From positions 1 through 33,297 of the forward strand of contig DATJUC010000309.1 in assembly GCA_035502675.1 (NCBI GenBank): a DNA stretch of 33,297 bases. Direction: 5' to 3'. Source of the DNA: DATJUC01 sp035502675. GTDB lineage: Bacteria; Vulcanimicrobiota; Vulcanimicrobiia; Vulcanimicrobiales; Vulcanimicrobiaceae. Of the stretch, positions 24,223 through 32,366 are shown piece after piece. The notes beneath the pieces were generated by a model. That model had not been told where the DNA came from, did not search any database, and was given only the letters and a program-made list of their open reading frames with translations. Made by a program: the position numbers and the translations under genes. Each line of letters begins with the position of its first letter. Within the stretch, counting starts at the first letter, position 1.

Positions 24223-25530
24223 TCAGCCGTCGCGGCGGCTGCGAATCTCCGCGAGCGGCAGCGCGAAGAGCGTTCCGGAATCGCTGCCGATGATGAGCGT
24301 TTTACCGTCGACGATCGGCGAGCCGACGTTGAAGATGGTCCGAACGAACTCGTCGCCGATCACGCCTCCGGTGTGCGGGTCGACGGCCCAAAGGTAACCG
24401 CCGTAATCGCCGAAGTAGATCAGGCCGTCGACGTAGACGGCGCCGCTCTTCACCGGCCCGCGGGTCTTGACGGTCCAGAGCACGCGCCCGGTGGCCGGAT
24501 CGATGCCGTGCATTGCGGGCGCGACCGAGCTGCCGACGCACAGGACGCCGTCGGCCAGCAGCGGGATCGCGGCTTCGTTTCTGGGAGGCAGCGTTCCGGT
24601 CTCGAGCGGCACGTCCCATTGCTTCTTGCCGGTGGCCGCGTCGATGGAGAAGACCCGCTCGGTCGCCGGCCGGCCGATCGCCGTCGAGGTGTCCGAACCG
24701 GTCGGCGCGACGTAATCGCACATGATGCGCGTGCCGTCGCTCACCGGCGGACAATCGCCGATTCCGGACGAGCCGCGGTAGAAAACGCTGTCCCAGACCA
24801 CCGATCCGTCGTGCGCGTTCATCCGCCAGACGGCGTTCGTGCCGACGCCGGTCGTAACGAATTCGCCGCCGCCCATCGGCAGAATGGCCGACATCGACGC
24901 GACCGACTCGAGGTGCTTGGCGAATCGCCGCTCGCCGGTGACCGGATCGAATCCGCCGACCCAGCCGGCGCCGTTGTGCTCGACGAGCAGTCCGTCGACG
25001 ATTGCCGGTGTCGGCATCGCCGAGCCGCCGAGGGTGCGTTTCCAGCGCAGCGCGCCGGTTTTCCGATCGAGCGCCACCAGCGAGCTGCTCCCTTGGCCGA
25101 CGTGAATCGGTTCCGACGGATTGTTGCTCATGGATTGCGCGTCGCCTTCGCCCAAATAGACGTCGTCGCCGTAGACGATCGGCGCGCTCATCAATGCGTT
25201 TTGCGTCGAGTACGTCCAAACGACGTGGCCGTTGGTGGGATCGAGCGCGTAGAACCGTCCGACGTTGTTGCCGATGTAGAGGATTCCGTCGACCAGCGTA
25301 GGACTCGCCGAAATCTGGCCGCCGGTTTCGATGCGCCACGAAGTTTCGAGCCGTCCGGGCACGACGGCGTTGTTGTCGGGACCGTTGCGAAACTGCGTCC
25401 ACTCGTGCGAATTGTGGTGCACGAACGGCCACCGCAACGAGAATGCGGCCAGCCCCGTCGAGTGCGCGGCTGCGAGGACGGCGACGGCGGCGGCGGCGGT
25501 CAGGATCGAGCGGCGGAGGAACACGCCCAT
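24223..25530 (-). CDS. Exported PQQ-type beta-propeller repeat protein
   Basis: 435 residues. The N-terminus (RRSILTAAAAVAVLAAAHSTGLA) is a signal peptide. The rest consists of repeats of the form LYIGNNVGRFYALDPTNGHVVW, LVALDRKTGALRWKR and VFSIDAATGKKQWDV, the blades of a PQQ-like (BamB/quinoprotein) propeller. The disulfide ring and Asp/Asn catalytic set of methanol/glucose-type quinoproteins are not evident, so PQQ binding is not proven despite the pqq operon 1.4 kb away. It is divergent from the phosphoesterase gene with only 35 bases between starts. ATG at 25530 is used. Confidence 0.88.
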   Translation of the reverse strand: MGVFLRRSILTAAAAVAVLAAAHSTGLAAFSLRWPFVHHNSHEWTQFRNGPDNNAVVPGRLETSWRIETGGQISASPTLVDGILYIGNNVGRFYALDPTNGHVVWTYSTQNALMSAPIVYGDDVYLGEGDAQSMSNNPSEPIHVGQGSSSLVALDRKTGALRWKRTLGGSAMPTPAIVDGLLVEHNGAGWVGGFDPVTGERRFAKHLESVASMSAILPMGGGEFVTTGVGTNAVWRMNAHDGSVVWDSVFYRGSSGIGDCPPVSDGTRIMCDYVAPTGSDTSTAIGRPATERVFSIDAATGKKQWDVPLETGTLPPRNEAAIPLLADGVLCVGSSVAPAMHGIDPATGRVLWTVKTRGPVKSGAVYVDGLIYFGDYGGYLWAVDPHTGGVIGDEFVRTIFNVGSPIVDGKTLIIGSDSGTLFALPLAEIRSRRDG

Positions 25531-25565
25531 GGAGGTAGTTTATTCCCGAACAGTCAGAGAATTGC

Positions 25566-26933
25566 ATGAGCCGCGGGTTATTTCTGCACGCGGCCGCTTG
25601 GACGCTTGGCTTGGCGCTCGCTTGCTCGAGCTTCCAGACCCTTTCGGCGGCCCCGATCAACCTCAAGCAGGCGGCCGCCGTGCGCTTTCACGACGACCTG
25701 CGCGAGCACATCAAGCACGTCGTCATCATCATTCAGGAGAACCGTAGCGTCGATAATCTCTTCAACGGGCTGCCGGGCGCGAACACGGTTCGAATCGGCG
25801 AGCGCCGTATCGGCCCCGTGAACTTGGAGCCGGTCGATCTCGGCTACCCGGCCGACGTCGATCACCAGCACCGCGCGTTTTTGACCGAGTACGACGGCGG
25901 CAGAATGGACGGCTTTGCCGACGTCGCGACCACCCCCAAGCAGCCCGACGAGTTCCCCTACGCTTACGTCCCGGAACGGCAAATCGAACCGTATTGGATC
26001 ATGGCCAAGCGCTTCACGTTTGCCGATCGCACGTTCGCGTCGAACAGCGGGCCGAGTTTTCCCGCGCACCTGTATCTGATCGCCGGACAAGCCGCGTTCG
26101 TCGCCAGCAATCCGGATCGTCTGGAGACGACCCGCTTCGCATGGGGATGCGACTCGCCGCCGAGCGCGCGCGTCGATCTGATCGCTCCCGGCGGCGACGA
26201 AGTGCCCGGGCCGTTTCCGTGTTTCGACTTTCTCACGCTGGCCGACATCGCCAACTCGCAAGGCGTCGACTGGCGCTACTATGCGCCCGGCCTCGATCGG
26301 CTCGGAAGCATTTGGTCGGCCTACGACGCAATCCGCCACATTCGCTATTCGGCGCGCTGGCGCAACGTCGTGTCGCCGGAGACGCGCGTGCTGCAAGACG
26401 CGCAAGCCGACGATCTGCCCTCGATCACGTGGGTCGTTCCGTCGGCGCAAAACTCGGATCACCCCTTTCCAAAATCGAAAACGGCGGTCGACGTCGGACT
26501 GAAAAACGGCGCCCAATACGGTCCGGAGTGGGTCGCCTCGGTGGTGAACGCCATCGGCCACAGCTCGCTGTGGAGCACGACGGCGATCTTCGTCGTTTGG
26601 GACGACTGGGGCGGCTGGTACGATCACGTCGTTCCGCCACAGCTGGATCGCATGGGTCTCGGGTTCCGGGTGCCGATGATCGTCATTTCGCCGTATGCGA
26701 AGCGGCATTACGTCTCGCACGTCCAGCACGAGTTCGGGAGCATCCTGAAGTTCACCGAGGCCGCGTTCGACCTTCCGTCGCTGGGCACGACCGACGTACG
26801 CGCCGACGATCTACGGGATTGTTTCGATTTCACTCAGCCGTTCGAGCCGTTCCAGACGATTCCGGCCTTCCGGCAAGCGTCGTTCTTTACCGATCCGTCG
26901 CAGCCGGACGTCGATCCCGACAGCGATTACTGA
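25566..26933 (+). CDS. Exported phosphoesterase (phospholipase C/acid phosphatase family)
   Basis: 455 residues with an N-terminal signal peptide (LHAAAWTLGLALACSS). Family motifs are HVVIIIQENRSVDNLF near residues 50-66, SNSGPSFPAHLYLIAGQ, and WDDWGGWYDHVVPPQ near 346-360; the metal-binding His/Asp set of PF04185-type phosphoesterases is present. Such enzymes hydrolyse phosphate esters or phospholipids outside the cytoplasm. ATG at 25566 starts just 36 bases from the divergent propeller gene, implying a shared promoter region. The pqqB gene follows convergently, 3 bases after its stop. Confidence 0.92.
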   Translation: MSRGLFLHAAAWTLGLALACSSFQTLSAAPINLKQAAAVRFHDDLREHIKHVVIIIQENRSVDNLFNGLPGANTVRIGERRIGPVNLEPVDLGYPADVDHQHRAFLTEYDGGRMDGFADVATTPKQPDEFPYAYVPERQIEPYWIMAKRFTFADRTFASNSGPSFPAHLYLIAGQAAFVASNPDRLETTRFAWGCDSPPSARVDLIAPGGDEVPGPFPCFDFLTLADIANSQGVDWRYYAPGLDRLGSIWSAYDAIRHIRYSARWRNVVSPETRVLQDAQADDLPSITWVVPSAQNSDHPFPKSKTAVDVGLKNGAQYGPEWVASVVNAIGHSSLWSTTAIFVVWDDWGGWYDHVVPPQLDRMGLGFRVPMIVISPYAKRHYVSHVQHEFGSILKFTEAAFDLPSLGTTDVRADDLRDCFDFTQPFEPFQTIPAFRQASFFTDPSQPDVDPDSDY

Positions 26934-26936
26934 CCC

Positions 26937-27851
26937 TTAAGTACGCAGCTCCAGGCCGTCTTCGGCAATCTCGAAGCCGGCGTCGCGAACGAAGCTTGCC
27001 GCGTCCGACGACGGATCCAGCATTGGATTGGAGTTGTTGAGATGCGTGAAGATCGTGCGCTGCGGACGGTTGGGCAAGGCGGTCAGCCGCGCGAGGCTTC
27101 CATCGGGCCCGCCGACCGGCAAGTGCCCGAGCGCGCGCGCCCGCTTGGGCATCAGGCCGCTCTCGACGAGCTCGTCGTCGCTGTAAAACGAGCCGTCGAG
27201 AAAGGCGACCGTCGCGCGCCCGATCGCCGCGGCGAGCCGCTCGTCGATACCGGCATAGACGGGCGCAAAGAGCAGCGTCGCATTGCTGCCCGGTTCGCGC
27301 AGCTCGTACGCGACGACGGCTCCGGTGACGCTGCGCCGGCCGTCGTAGCCGGGCGTCGTTCCCGGCACGGCGAGGACCCGCACCTCGATCGCGTTGCCGA
27401 CGACGTCGTTCGCGTCGACGGCCTCGCATGACGGGTCCGGAGCGACGGTCACCCAACGATGCGGCGGTGCTGCAAACGGGGCGAACGCGGGCTGCGCGCC
27501 GGCGATCTGCGCGACGACCGCGCTCGAACGCACGACGAAGCGATGGTTCCCGGCCTGCCGCAAGACCGCCAGGCCGCCGAGATGGTCGACGTTTGCGTCG
27601 GTAAGCAGCACGCCGCACAGCGGCGTGCTGCGCGTCGTACGCGGCTGCAGGGGGGCGTACGCCTCGATCTGCGCCGCGACGTCGGGCGAGCAGTTCAGGA
27701 GCAGCCAGCGATCGCCGTCGGGGCTGACCGCGACGGCCGACTGCGTCCGCCGCGGAGCGCGGCCCGCGCGCGCGGCCGCGCAGTTCGCGCACCCGCAGTT
27801 CCATTGCGGCACGCCGCCGCCGGCCGCCGAGCCGAGGACGCGAACGATCAA
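26937..27851 (-). CDS. pqqB: PqqB, PQQ biosynthesis metallo-hydrolase
   Basis: 304 residues, metallo-beta-lactamase fold. It has the PqqB N-terminus VRVLGSAAGGGVPQWNCGCANC, the LTDANVDHLGGL variant of the usual HxHxDH motif, and FTHLNNSNPML near the end, all typical of PqqB. The family is involved in oxidising the PqqA-derived Glu-Tyr precursor. The start is TTG at 27851, overlapping the pqqE TGA (TTGA); frames further upstream are pqqE shadow. It is the last gene of the operon, an unusual place since pqqB more often follows pqqA. Confidence 0.94.
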   Translation of the reverse strand: MIVRVLGSAAGGGVPQWNCGCANCAAARAGRAPRRTQSAVAVSPDGDRWLLLNCSPDVAAQIEAYAPLQPRTTRSTPLCGVLLTDANVDHLGGLAVLRQAGNHRFVVRSSAVVAQIAGAQPAFAPFAAPPHRWVTVAPDPSCEAVDANDVVGNAIEVRVLAVPGTTPGYDGRRSVTGAVVAYELREPGSNATLLFAPVYAGIDERLAAAIGRATVAFLDGSFYSDDELVESGLMPKRARALGHLPVGGPDGSLARLTALPNRPQRTIFTHLNNSNPMLDPSSDAASFVRDAGFEIAEDGLELRT

Positions 27852-28918
27852 GGCCGCCGCGGGACGAGCTCGGCGACGCTGCCGCCGTCGCGTTCGCGCA
27901 GCGCGACCATCGTCGCGTGATGCGGACTCAGCGAGCACGCCGGGTCGGTGACGCCGGCGTCGCCGGTCAGCAGGAACGCTTGGCAGCGGCAGCCGCCCCA
28001 ATCGCTTTCGCGGCGCTCGCACGACCGGCACGGCTCGGGCATCCAGCCGGTTCCGCGATAGGCTTCGAACGAAGGCGATTCGCGCCAAATCCACGACAGC
28101 GAACGGTCGCGAACGTTCTCGAACCTCAGCGTTTCGATCGCCGCTGCGGCCGGACACGGCAGCACCGTTCCGTTCGGCGTCACCGTCATAAAGGCGCTGC
28201 CCCACCCGTTCATGCACGGCTTGGGAAAATCGCCGAAGTAATCCGGCAGGACGTAGACGATTTCCATCCGCCCGCGCAGGCGTTCCCGGGCCGCCGCCAC
28301 GACGGCCTCGCCGTACGCGACCTGTCGGCGCGTCGGCATCAGCGCAAGGCGGTTACGATACGCCCAGCCGTAGAACTGCACGTTCGCCAGCTCCAGGCGT
28401 GCGACGCCCAACGCCTCCGCCAACGCGACGACGGCCTCGATGCGGTCGTGGTTGAGGCGATGCAGCACGCAGTTCAGCGTCAGCGCGACGTCGCGTCCGG
28501 CGACGCGGCGCAACGCGTCGAGCTTTTCTCCGTGTACCGCGGTGCCGGCGATGCGATCGGCGAGCTCGGTTTCGGGCGCTTGAATGCTGATTTGCACGTG
28601 ATCCAGACCGGCCGCCAGCAGGCGGTCGAGCAGCGCGTCTTCGAGGAACGTGCCTTGGGTGATCAAGTTCGTGTAGAGCCCGCGAGCCGACGCGGCGCCC
28701 ACCAACTCTACCAGGTCGCCTCGCAACGTCGGCTCGCCGCCCGAGAAATGCGCCTGCACGACGCCCAGCGCGTCCGCTTCCTCGAACACGCGCGTCCACT
28801 GCGCGGTCGTCAGTTCGTCGCGATAGCCGCGCAGGTCGAGCGGATTGTAACAGTACGGGCACTGCAAATTGCAGCGATACGTCAGCTCGCAGAGCAGCGA
28901 CAGCGGCCGCGGCGTCAC
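27848..28918 (-). CDS. pqqE: PqqE, radical SAM PqqA cross-linking enzyme
   Basis: 356 residues. The radical SAM motif is Cys16-x3-Cys20-x2-Cys23 (RCNLQCPYC), followed by the FSGGEPTLR segment. The C-terminal SPASM cysteines appear as PCMNGW, PCPAA, CRSCERR, GGCRCQAF and DPAC. It joins Glu and Tyr side chains of PqqA with PqqD as carrier. The start is GTG at 28918, overlapping the pqqD TGA (GTGA). The long upstream frame (to 29374) is antisense-type shadow over pqqC/D. Confidence 0.96.
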   Translation of the reverse strand: MTPRPLSLLCELTYRCNLQCPYCYNPLDLRGYRDELTTAQWTRVFEEADALGVVQAHFSGGEPTLRGDLVELVGAASARGLYTNLITQGTFLEDALLDRLLAAGLDHVQISIQAPETELADRIAGTAVHGEKLDALRRVAGRDVALTLNCVLHRLNHDRIEAVVALAEALGVARLELANVQFYGWAYRNRLALMPTRRQVAYGEAVVAAARERLRGRMEIVYVLPDYFGDFPKPCMNGWGSAFMTVTPNGTVLPCPAAAAIETLRFENVRDRSLSWIWRESPSFEAYRGTGWMPEPCRSCERRESDWGGCRCQAFLLTGDAGVTDPACSLSPHHATMVALRERDGGSVAELVPRRP

Positions 28919-29184
28919 GGTGCCGGCTCGATCAGGCGGCGTTCGCTGAGACGGTCGATCAGCTCGCAGACGTCGGCGCGCGCTTGCGCGCGTTCGACCT
29001 CGAAGCGGGTGACGATCGCGTCGACGATCTCGTCGATCGAGCGTTGCCCGTCGACGAGTTCGAGCGCCGCGGCGGCCGTTTCGTTGAGGACGAGCGCACC
29101 TTCGGGAACCAGCAGCATGGCGGTGCCGTCGCGCTCGCGCCGCAGCCGCACGCCCTTGCCCAAGCGCGGGCGTTCCACCGGCAT
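28915..29184 (-). CDS. pqqD: PqqD, PqqA-binding chaperone
   Basis: 89 residues, the normal length of this RiPP recognition element. Typical segments are ALVLNETAAAALELVDGQRSIDEIVDAI and the C-terminal helix DVCELIDRLSERRLI. It delivers PqqA to PqqE. ATG at 29184 overlaps the pqqC TGA (ATGA), and its stop overlaps the pqqE GTG. Confidence 0.95.
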   Translation of the reverse strand: MPVERPRLGKGVRLRRERDGTAMLLVPEGALVLNETAAAALELVDGQRSIDEIVDAIVTRFEVERAQARADVCELIDRLSERRLIEPAP

Positions 29185-29852
29185 CACCGTTCGGCGAAGA
29201 CGCCGCACGCCAGCGCCGTGGCGTCGAGCAGCGACCACAACACCTCGCATTTGAAGCGCAAGGCGTCGACGCATCGATCTTGCAGTTGCGGGGTCGTCGC
29301 TTCGCGCAAGACCCACGCGAGCGCCGTATCCGCGTCGCGCTTGGCCAGCGGAATGCGCTTTTCGAAATAGGCAAGGCCGGACCGTTCGATCCAGGGATAC
29401 TTTTCGACGATCGCGGCGACGCGGCGCTGCATGACGGGCGGCCCGAACAGTTCGGTCAGCGAAGACGCAACCGCTTCGAGCCACGGCCGCAAGCGCGCAA
29501 AGTTGACGTAAGCGTCGACCGCAAAACGCGCGCTCGGCGCGATCGAGCGCTCGGAGCGCACGTCGTCTTCGTCTAGGCCGACGGCGCGTGCCAGGGCGAG
29601 CCACGCCGCGGTTCCCCCGTCGCTGCCGTCGCCGGTGCCGTCGTGGTCGTAGAGCCGCTCGATCCAAACGCGCCGGTATTCGGCCGACGGCAGGTTCGCG
29701 AGGATCGCCGCATCCTTGACCGGGATTTGTTTCTGGTAGTAGTAGCGATTTGCAACCCAAGCGCGCACTTGGTCGCGTGAAAGCGTACCGGCGACGAGCC
29801 GCTGGTGGAAGGGATGCTTGTCGTGGTAGCGCCGTTCGCCGACCTCGTGCAA
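29184..29852 (-). CDS. pqqC: PqqC, PQQ synthase (final oxidation)
   Basis: 222 residues from TTG at 29852. It contains YHDKHPFHQRL, WVANRYYYQKQIPVKDAAILAN, YDHDGTGDGSDGGTAAWLALA and SLTELF, all diagnostic of PqqC, which makes the final ring closure and oxidation. Family-like sequence (ETRDFAARLHEVGERR) continues in frame upstream of this TTG, back to just after the pqqA stop, but no ATG, GTG or TTG is found there before an in-frame stop. Either translation starts at TTG, an unusual start is used, or a base is missing. The C-terminus is about 20 residues shorter than the Klebsiella protein. Confidence 0.93.
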   Translation of the reverse strand: MHEVGERRYHDKHPFHQRLVAGTLSRDQVRAWVANRYYYQKQIPVKDAAILANLPSAEYRRVWIERLYDHDGTGDGSDGGTAAWLALARAVGLDEDDVRSERSIAPSARFAVDAYVNFARLRPWLEAVASSLTELFGPPVMQRRVAAIVEKYPWIERSGLAYFEKRIPLAKRDADTALAWVLREATTPQLQDRCVDALRFKCEVLWSLLDATALACGVFAER

Positions 29853-29883
29853 ACGGGCGGCGAAGTCGCGGGTCTCGGCTACG

Positions 29884-29991
29884 TCAGACCTTTGGGTTCG
29901 AGATCGGCGCGCTCAAATACGCCGTTACCTCCGCGCCCAGCGGATGCTCTTCGAAGTTGGGGCGTTCCCATTGACGTCGCGGCTGGTTCAT
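29884..29991 (-). CDS. pqqA: PqqA, precursor peptide of PQQ
   Basis: A 35-residue ORF beginning MNQPRRQWERPNFEEH and containing EVTAY, the conserved Glu-x3-Tyr whose side chains become PQQ. ATG at 29991 has GGGAG 7 bases upstream. The position directly before pqqC confirms it. It has about 10 residues after the Tyr (LSAPISNPKV), longer than the short tails of many PqqA peptides. It is first gene of the operon A-C-D-E-B. Confidence 0.95.
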   Translation of the reverse strand: MNQPRRQWERPNFEEHPLGAEVTAYLSAPISNPKV

Positions 29992-29997
29992 TTCAAG

Positions 29998-30045
29998 TCT
30001 CCCTAGGGCCGGAGTATTTCGTTGCGGCCGGGGAACTCTCCCTAG
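29998..30045. repeat. Short direct repeats around a hairpin upstream of pqqA
   Basis: TCTCCCTAG occurs at 29998-30006 and 30037-30045 (plus-strand reading). Between them CGGCC/GGCCG arms can pair. One copy covers the pqqA ribosome-binding site and the other the end of the desaturase gene. It could be a small regulatory hairpin or chance. Confidence 0.35.
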
Positions 30046-30908
30046 CCGGCGTCACCCGCTTGGCGGGCGATGCTGGTGGCGGCGCGAAGCCGTTCTTGCA
30101 TCACTTGGCTCGGAATCTTGATCCGGTCCGCGAGCCGCAGGAAGGCAAGCAGTTTGACGTGCCACCACGTCATGTCGATCTCGAACCACCGCAGGCCGTG
30201 GCGTGCGGAGAACGGGAAGGCGTGATGGTTGTTATGCCACCCTTCCCCGAAGCTGACCAGGGCAACCCACCAGCAGTTCGTGGACCGATCGGCAGTCTTA
30301 AAGGTGCGGTAGCCGAGCATGTGCGCCGCACTGTTGACCAGCCAAGTCGAATGATAGCAAATGACCAGCCGGACGAATATCCCCCAAACGACCCAGGCCC
30401 ATCCGCCGATCGCCAGCAGCACCAGCCCCAGCGCGACCTGCAACGGCAGGCTGAGCCACCGCAGGGCGCGATAGAACGGATCCGCGCAGAGGTCGGGCGC
30501 ATACCGCTGGATCTCCTCCTCGGACGGCAGCGCGCGGTTGGTGCGGTAGAGCCAGTCCATGTGCGCCCATTGGAAGCCGAGATGGATGCTGTGCGGATCG
30601 CCGTCGTGATCGGCGTGGGCGTGATGCTTGCGATGGGTCGCGACCCATTGAATCGGATCGCCTTGCATCGCCAGCGTACCGCAGAGCGCGAGCGCGTATT
30701 CCAGCGGCTTACGCAGGCGCAGACTTCGATGCGTCAGCGTCCGGTGAAAGCACAACGTAATTCCGAGTACGCCGGTGGCGTACGCCGCGACCGCGACGAC
30801 GGCCAGGACCGGCCACGAGAAGAAGGCCGGCACGAAAGCCGCCAACGCGCAGACGTGGACGACTGCCAGGCTGACGCCGTTGATGCGGCTTTGCAAACGT
30901 TGATTCAT
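30042..30908 (-). CDS. Acyl-CoA/acyl-lipid delta-9 type desaturase
   Basis: 288 residues, four-helix membrane diiron desaturase. The three histidine boxes are complete: HRTLTH (55-60), HRKHH (92-96) and HNNHH (225-229), with the extra DGDPH segment between. It introduces a cis double bond in fatty acyl chains, modulating membrane fluidity. ATG at 30908 is used. It lies 50 bases upstream of pqqA on the same strand, so it could be co-transcribed with the PQQ genes, though no functional link is evident. A terminator at 30932-30965 isolates it from the zinc-ribbon gene upstream. Confidence 0.95.
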   Translation of the reverse strand: MNQRLQSRINGVSLAVVHVCALAAFVPAFFSWPVLAVVAVAAYATGVLGITLCFHRTLTHRSLRLRKPLEYALALCGTLAMQGDPIQWVATHRKHHAHADHDGDPHSIHLGFQWAHMDWLYRTNRALPSEEEIQRYAPDLCADPFYRALRWLSLPLQVALGLVLLAIGGWAWVVWGIFVRLVICYHSTWLVNSAAHMLGYRTFKTADRSTNCWWVALVSFGEGWHNNHHAFPFSARHGLRWFEIDMTWWHVKLLAFLRLADRIKIPSQVMQERLRAATSIARQAGDAG

Positions 30909-30931
30909 CGCTTCCTTTTACCACGAACGCT

Positions 30932-30965
30932 AAAAAAGAGAGCCCGCAAAGACGGACTCTCTTTT
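30932..30965 (-). terminator. Intrinsic terminator after zinc-ribbon gene
   Basis: AAAAGAGAG (30934-30942) pairs with CTCTCTTTT (30957-30965), with inner CCG/CGG pairs and a 6-base loop. On the minus strand the stem ends in a T-run, so it ends the transcript of the gene at 30995-31300 before the desaturase. Confidence 0.85.
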
Positions 30966-30994
30966 CAGTGCGCGTTACTGCTTTCCCGCGTCTC

Positions 30995-31300
30995 CTAGCG
31001 GTAGCTCGGTCTCGAGGCGAAGCAATCCCGGCAGTAGACCGGCTTGTCGCCGCGCGGCTGGAACGGGACTTCGGCGACGCCGCCGCACTGGCTGCAGGTG
31101 GCGCGGAACATCTCTCGCTGGCCGCCGCGGTTGCCGCCGTTGCCGCTTTGTCCGCGACCGGCCTTCCGGGCGGTGCGGCAGTCGGTGCAGCGGCTGGGCT
31201 TGTTGGTGAAGCCCTTGATCGCGAAAAACTCTTGCTCGCCGGCCGTGAACGGGAACTGGCGCCCGCAGTCCACGCAGGTGAGCATCTCATTGGTGTACAT
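30995..31300 (-). CDS. Zinc-ribbon protein
   Basis: 101 residues with four CxxC pairs: Cys9/12, Cys38/41, Cys69/72 and Cys90/93, forming two zinc ribbons joined by a Gly/Arg-rich linker (about 45-62). The second ribbon ends VPFQPRGDKPVYCRDC, a common pattern in small zinc-ribbon proteins annotated only as such. The linker resembles RNA-binding RGG-like tracts, so nucleic-acid binding is possible. ATG at 31300 is used; ATG at residue 6 is an alternative. It is transcribed away from rpsR. Confidence 0.88.
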   Translation of the reverse strand: MYTNEMLTCVDCGRQFPFTAGEQEFFAIKGFTNKPSRCTDCRTARKAGRGQSGNGGNRGGQREMFRATCSQCGGVAEVPFQPRGDKPVYCRDCFASRPSYR

Positions 31301-31652
31301 GAATACTAACGAATCTCCTAGATGTGATGTATGTTCTTCCGCATCCGACTCGCTAGTACTTGGAACGTGAACCCAGCGGACTTCGAAACCACGGTCGTAA
31401 CCGAATCACTATACACGATTCAGGCAAGAATGGTTGCGTCGGTCTGAGTAAGCGGACGGTCGCTCGAACGCGCGTTCGGTGCGGAAGGGTAGTAGCGAGG
31501 AGGCCCGCCGTCATGGTAGGATGGGCGGCCGGTCTTCGTGCCGGCGGTAGCGCGAGCTTGTCGCGTTACCTGGCTAGAGGTCGTCTCCCCGTCCCCGGCG
31601 CCGTCCCGGACCGGGAGTGCGTCCGCCAACCACCTAGTCGAAAGGACAACCG
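31301..31652 (+). other. Intergenic region upstream of rpsR
   Basis: 352 bases without a convincing gene. It must hold the divergent promoters of the zinc-ribbon gene and rpsR. Visible items are a hairpin, GCCGG-loop-CCGGC near 31528-31546, a TAGGAT possible -10 near 31515, and a CCCGG-A-CCGGG palindrome shortly before the rpsR ribosome-binding site (AAAGGA, about 31640). An ORF spanning 31360-31731 is Arg-rich and overlaps rpsR, so it is not credible. Confidence 0.4.
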
Positions 31653-31898
31653 ATGGCATCCAAACCGAAGCGCGCTCCCAAGGAGCGGCGCACGAAGCGC
31701 AAGCCGTGCAACTTTTGCGCGGACAAAGTGATCGACATTAGTTACCGCGAGGTCAACCGGCTGCGGAAGTTCGTTTCCGAGCGCGGCAAGATCGTTCCCC
31801 GCCGCATCTCGGGGAACTGCGCCAAACATCAGCGTATGCTCACGGTCGCGATCAAGCGGGCTCGCGTCATTGCATTCCTTCCTTACGTTTCGGAGTAA
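31653..31898 (+). CDS. rpsR: Ribosomal protein bS18
   Basis: 81 residues, with the bS18 core ISYREVNRLRKFVSERGKIVPRRISGNCAKHQRMLTVAIKRARVIAFLPYV. The N-terminal extension is Lys/Arg rich with a CNFC pair. Small-subunit protein that pairs with bS6. AAAGGA precedes ATG at 31653. The rpsF and ssb genes that commonly stand just upstream are absent here, and rplI follows directly. Confidence 0.98.
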   Translation: MASKPKRAPKERRTKRKPCNFCADKVIDISYREVNRLRKFVSERGKIVPRRISGNCAKHQRMLTVAIKRARVIAFLPYVSE

Positions 31899-31905
31899 CT
31901 TCGAG

Positions 31906-32352
31906 TTGAAAATCGTTCTCATGAGCGACGTGAAGTCGCTTGGGAAGAAGGGCGAGGTCGTAGAGGTCGCCGAGGGATACGCGCGCAATTTTTTGCTCCC
32001 TCGCCGGCTGGCGACGGAAGCGGATAAAGGCGCGCTCGCGCAGCTCGGATCGCAGAAGAAAGCGCAGGAGAAGCGAGAGGCGCAAATGCTGGCCGACGCG
32101 CAGGCGCTGGCCGACCGGCTCGCGGCCTCCAAGCTCGCCATCCGCGCCAAAGCCGGAGGAAACGGCAAACTCTTCGGCGCCGTCACCAATGCGGACGTCG
32201 CGACGGCCATCGCCGACGCGCTCTCGGTGGCGATCGACAAGCACAAGATCGAGTTGAAGAATCAAATCAAGGCGCTGGGCTCGTACCCGGTCGAGATCAA
32301 GCTGCACAAGAACGTCGTCGCCAAAGCTACCGTCGACGTCGTCGCAGCGTAG
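31906..32352 (+). CDS. rplI: Ribosomal protein bL9
   Basis: 148 residues from TTG at 31906, the expected length. It starts (M)KIVLMSDVKSLGKKGEVVEVAEGYARNFLLPRRLA, the bL9 N-terminal domain, followed by the long connecting helix and the C-terminal domain (GKLFGAVTNADVATAIAD). The longer frame from 31870 overlaps rpsR and adds non-family residues. GGAG lies about 10 bases before the TTG. Large-subunit protein, operon with rpsR. Confidence 0.97.
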   Translation: MKIVLMSDVKSLGKKGEVVEVAEGYARNFLLPRRLATEADKGALAQLGSQKKAQEKREAQMLADAQALADRLAASKLAIRAKAGGNGKLFGAVTNADVATAIADALSVAIDKHKIELKNQIKALGSYPVEIKLHKNVVAKATVDVVAA

Positions 32353-32366
32353 CGAGAAACTCCCTC

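Noticed and set aside
24223..25530. PQQ-dependent alcohol/glucose dehydrogenase
   Set aside because: Propeller repeats are present, but it is shorter (435 residues) than such enzymes and I cannot identify the catalytic Asp or metal-binding set.
24103..25569. 488-residue plus-strand ORF opposite the beta-propeller gene
   Set aside because: Antisense shadow: Arg/Asp-rich composition with no motif, while the minus strand encodes a clear signal peptide and propeller repeats.
31360..31731. Plus-strand ORF upstream of rpsR
   Set aside because: It overlaps the start of rpsR in another frame, is Arg-rich and shows no family likeness or ribosome site.
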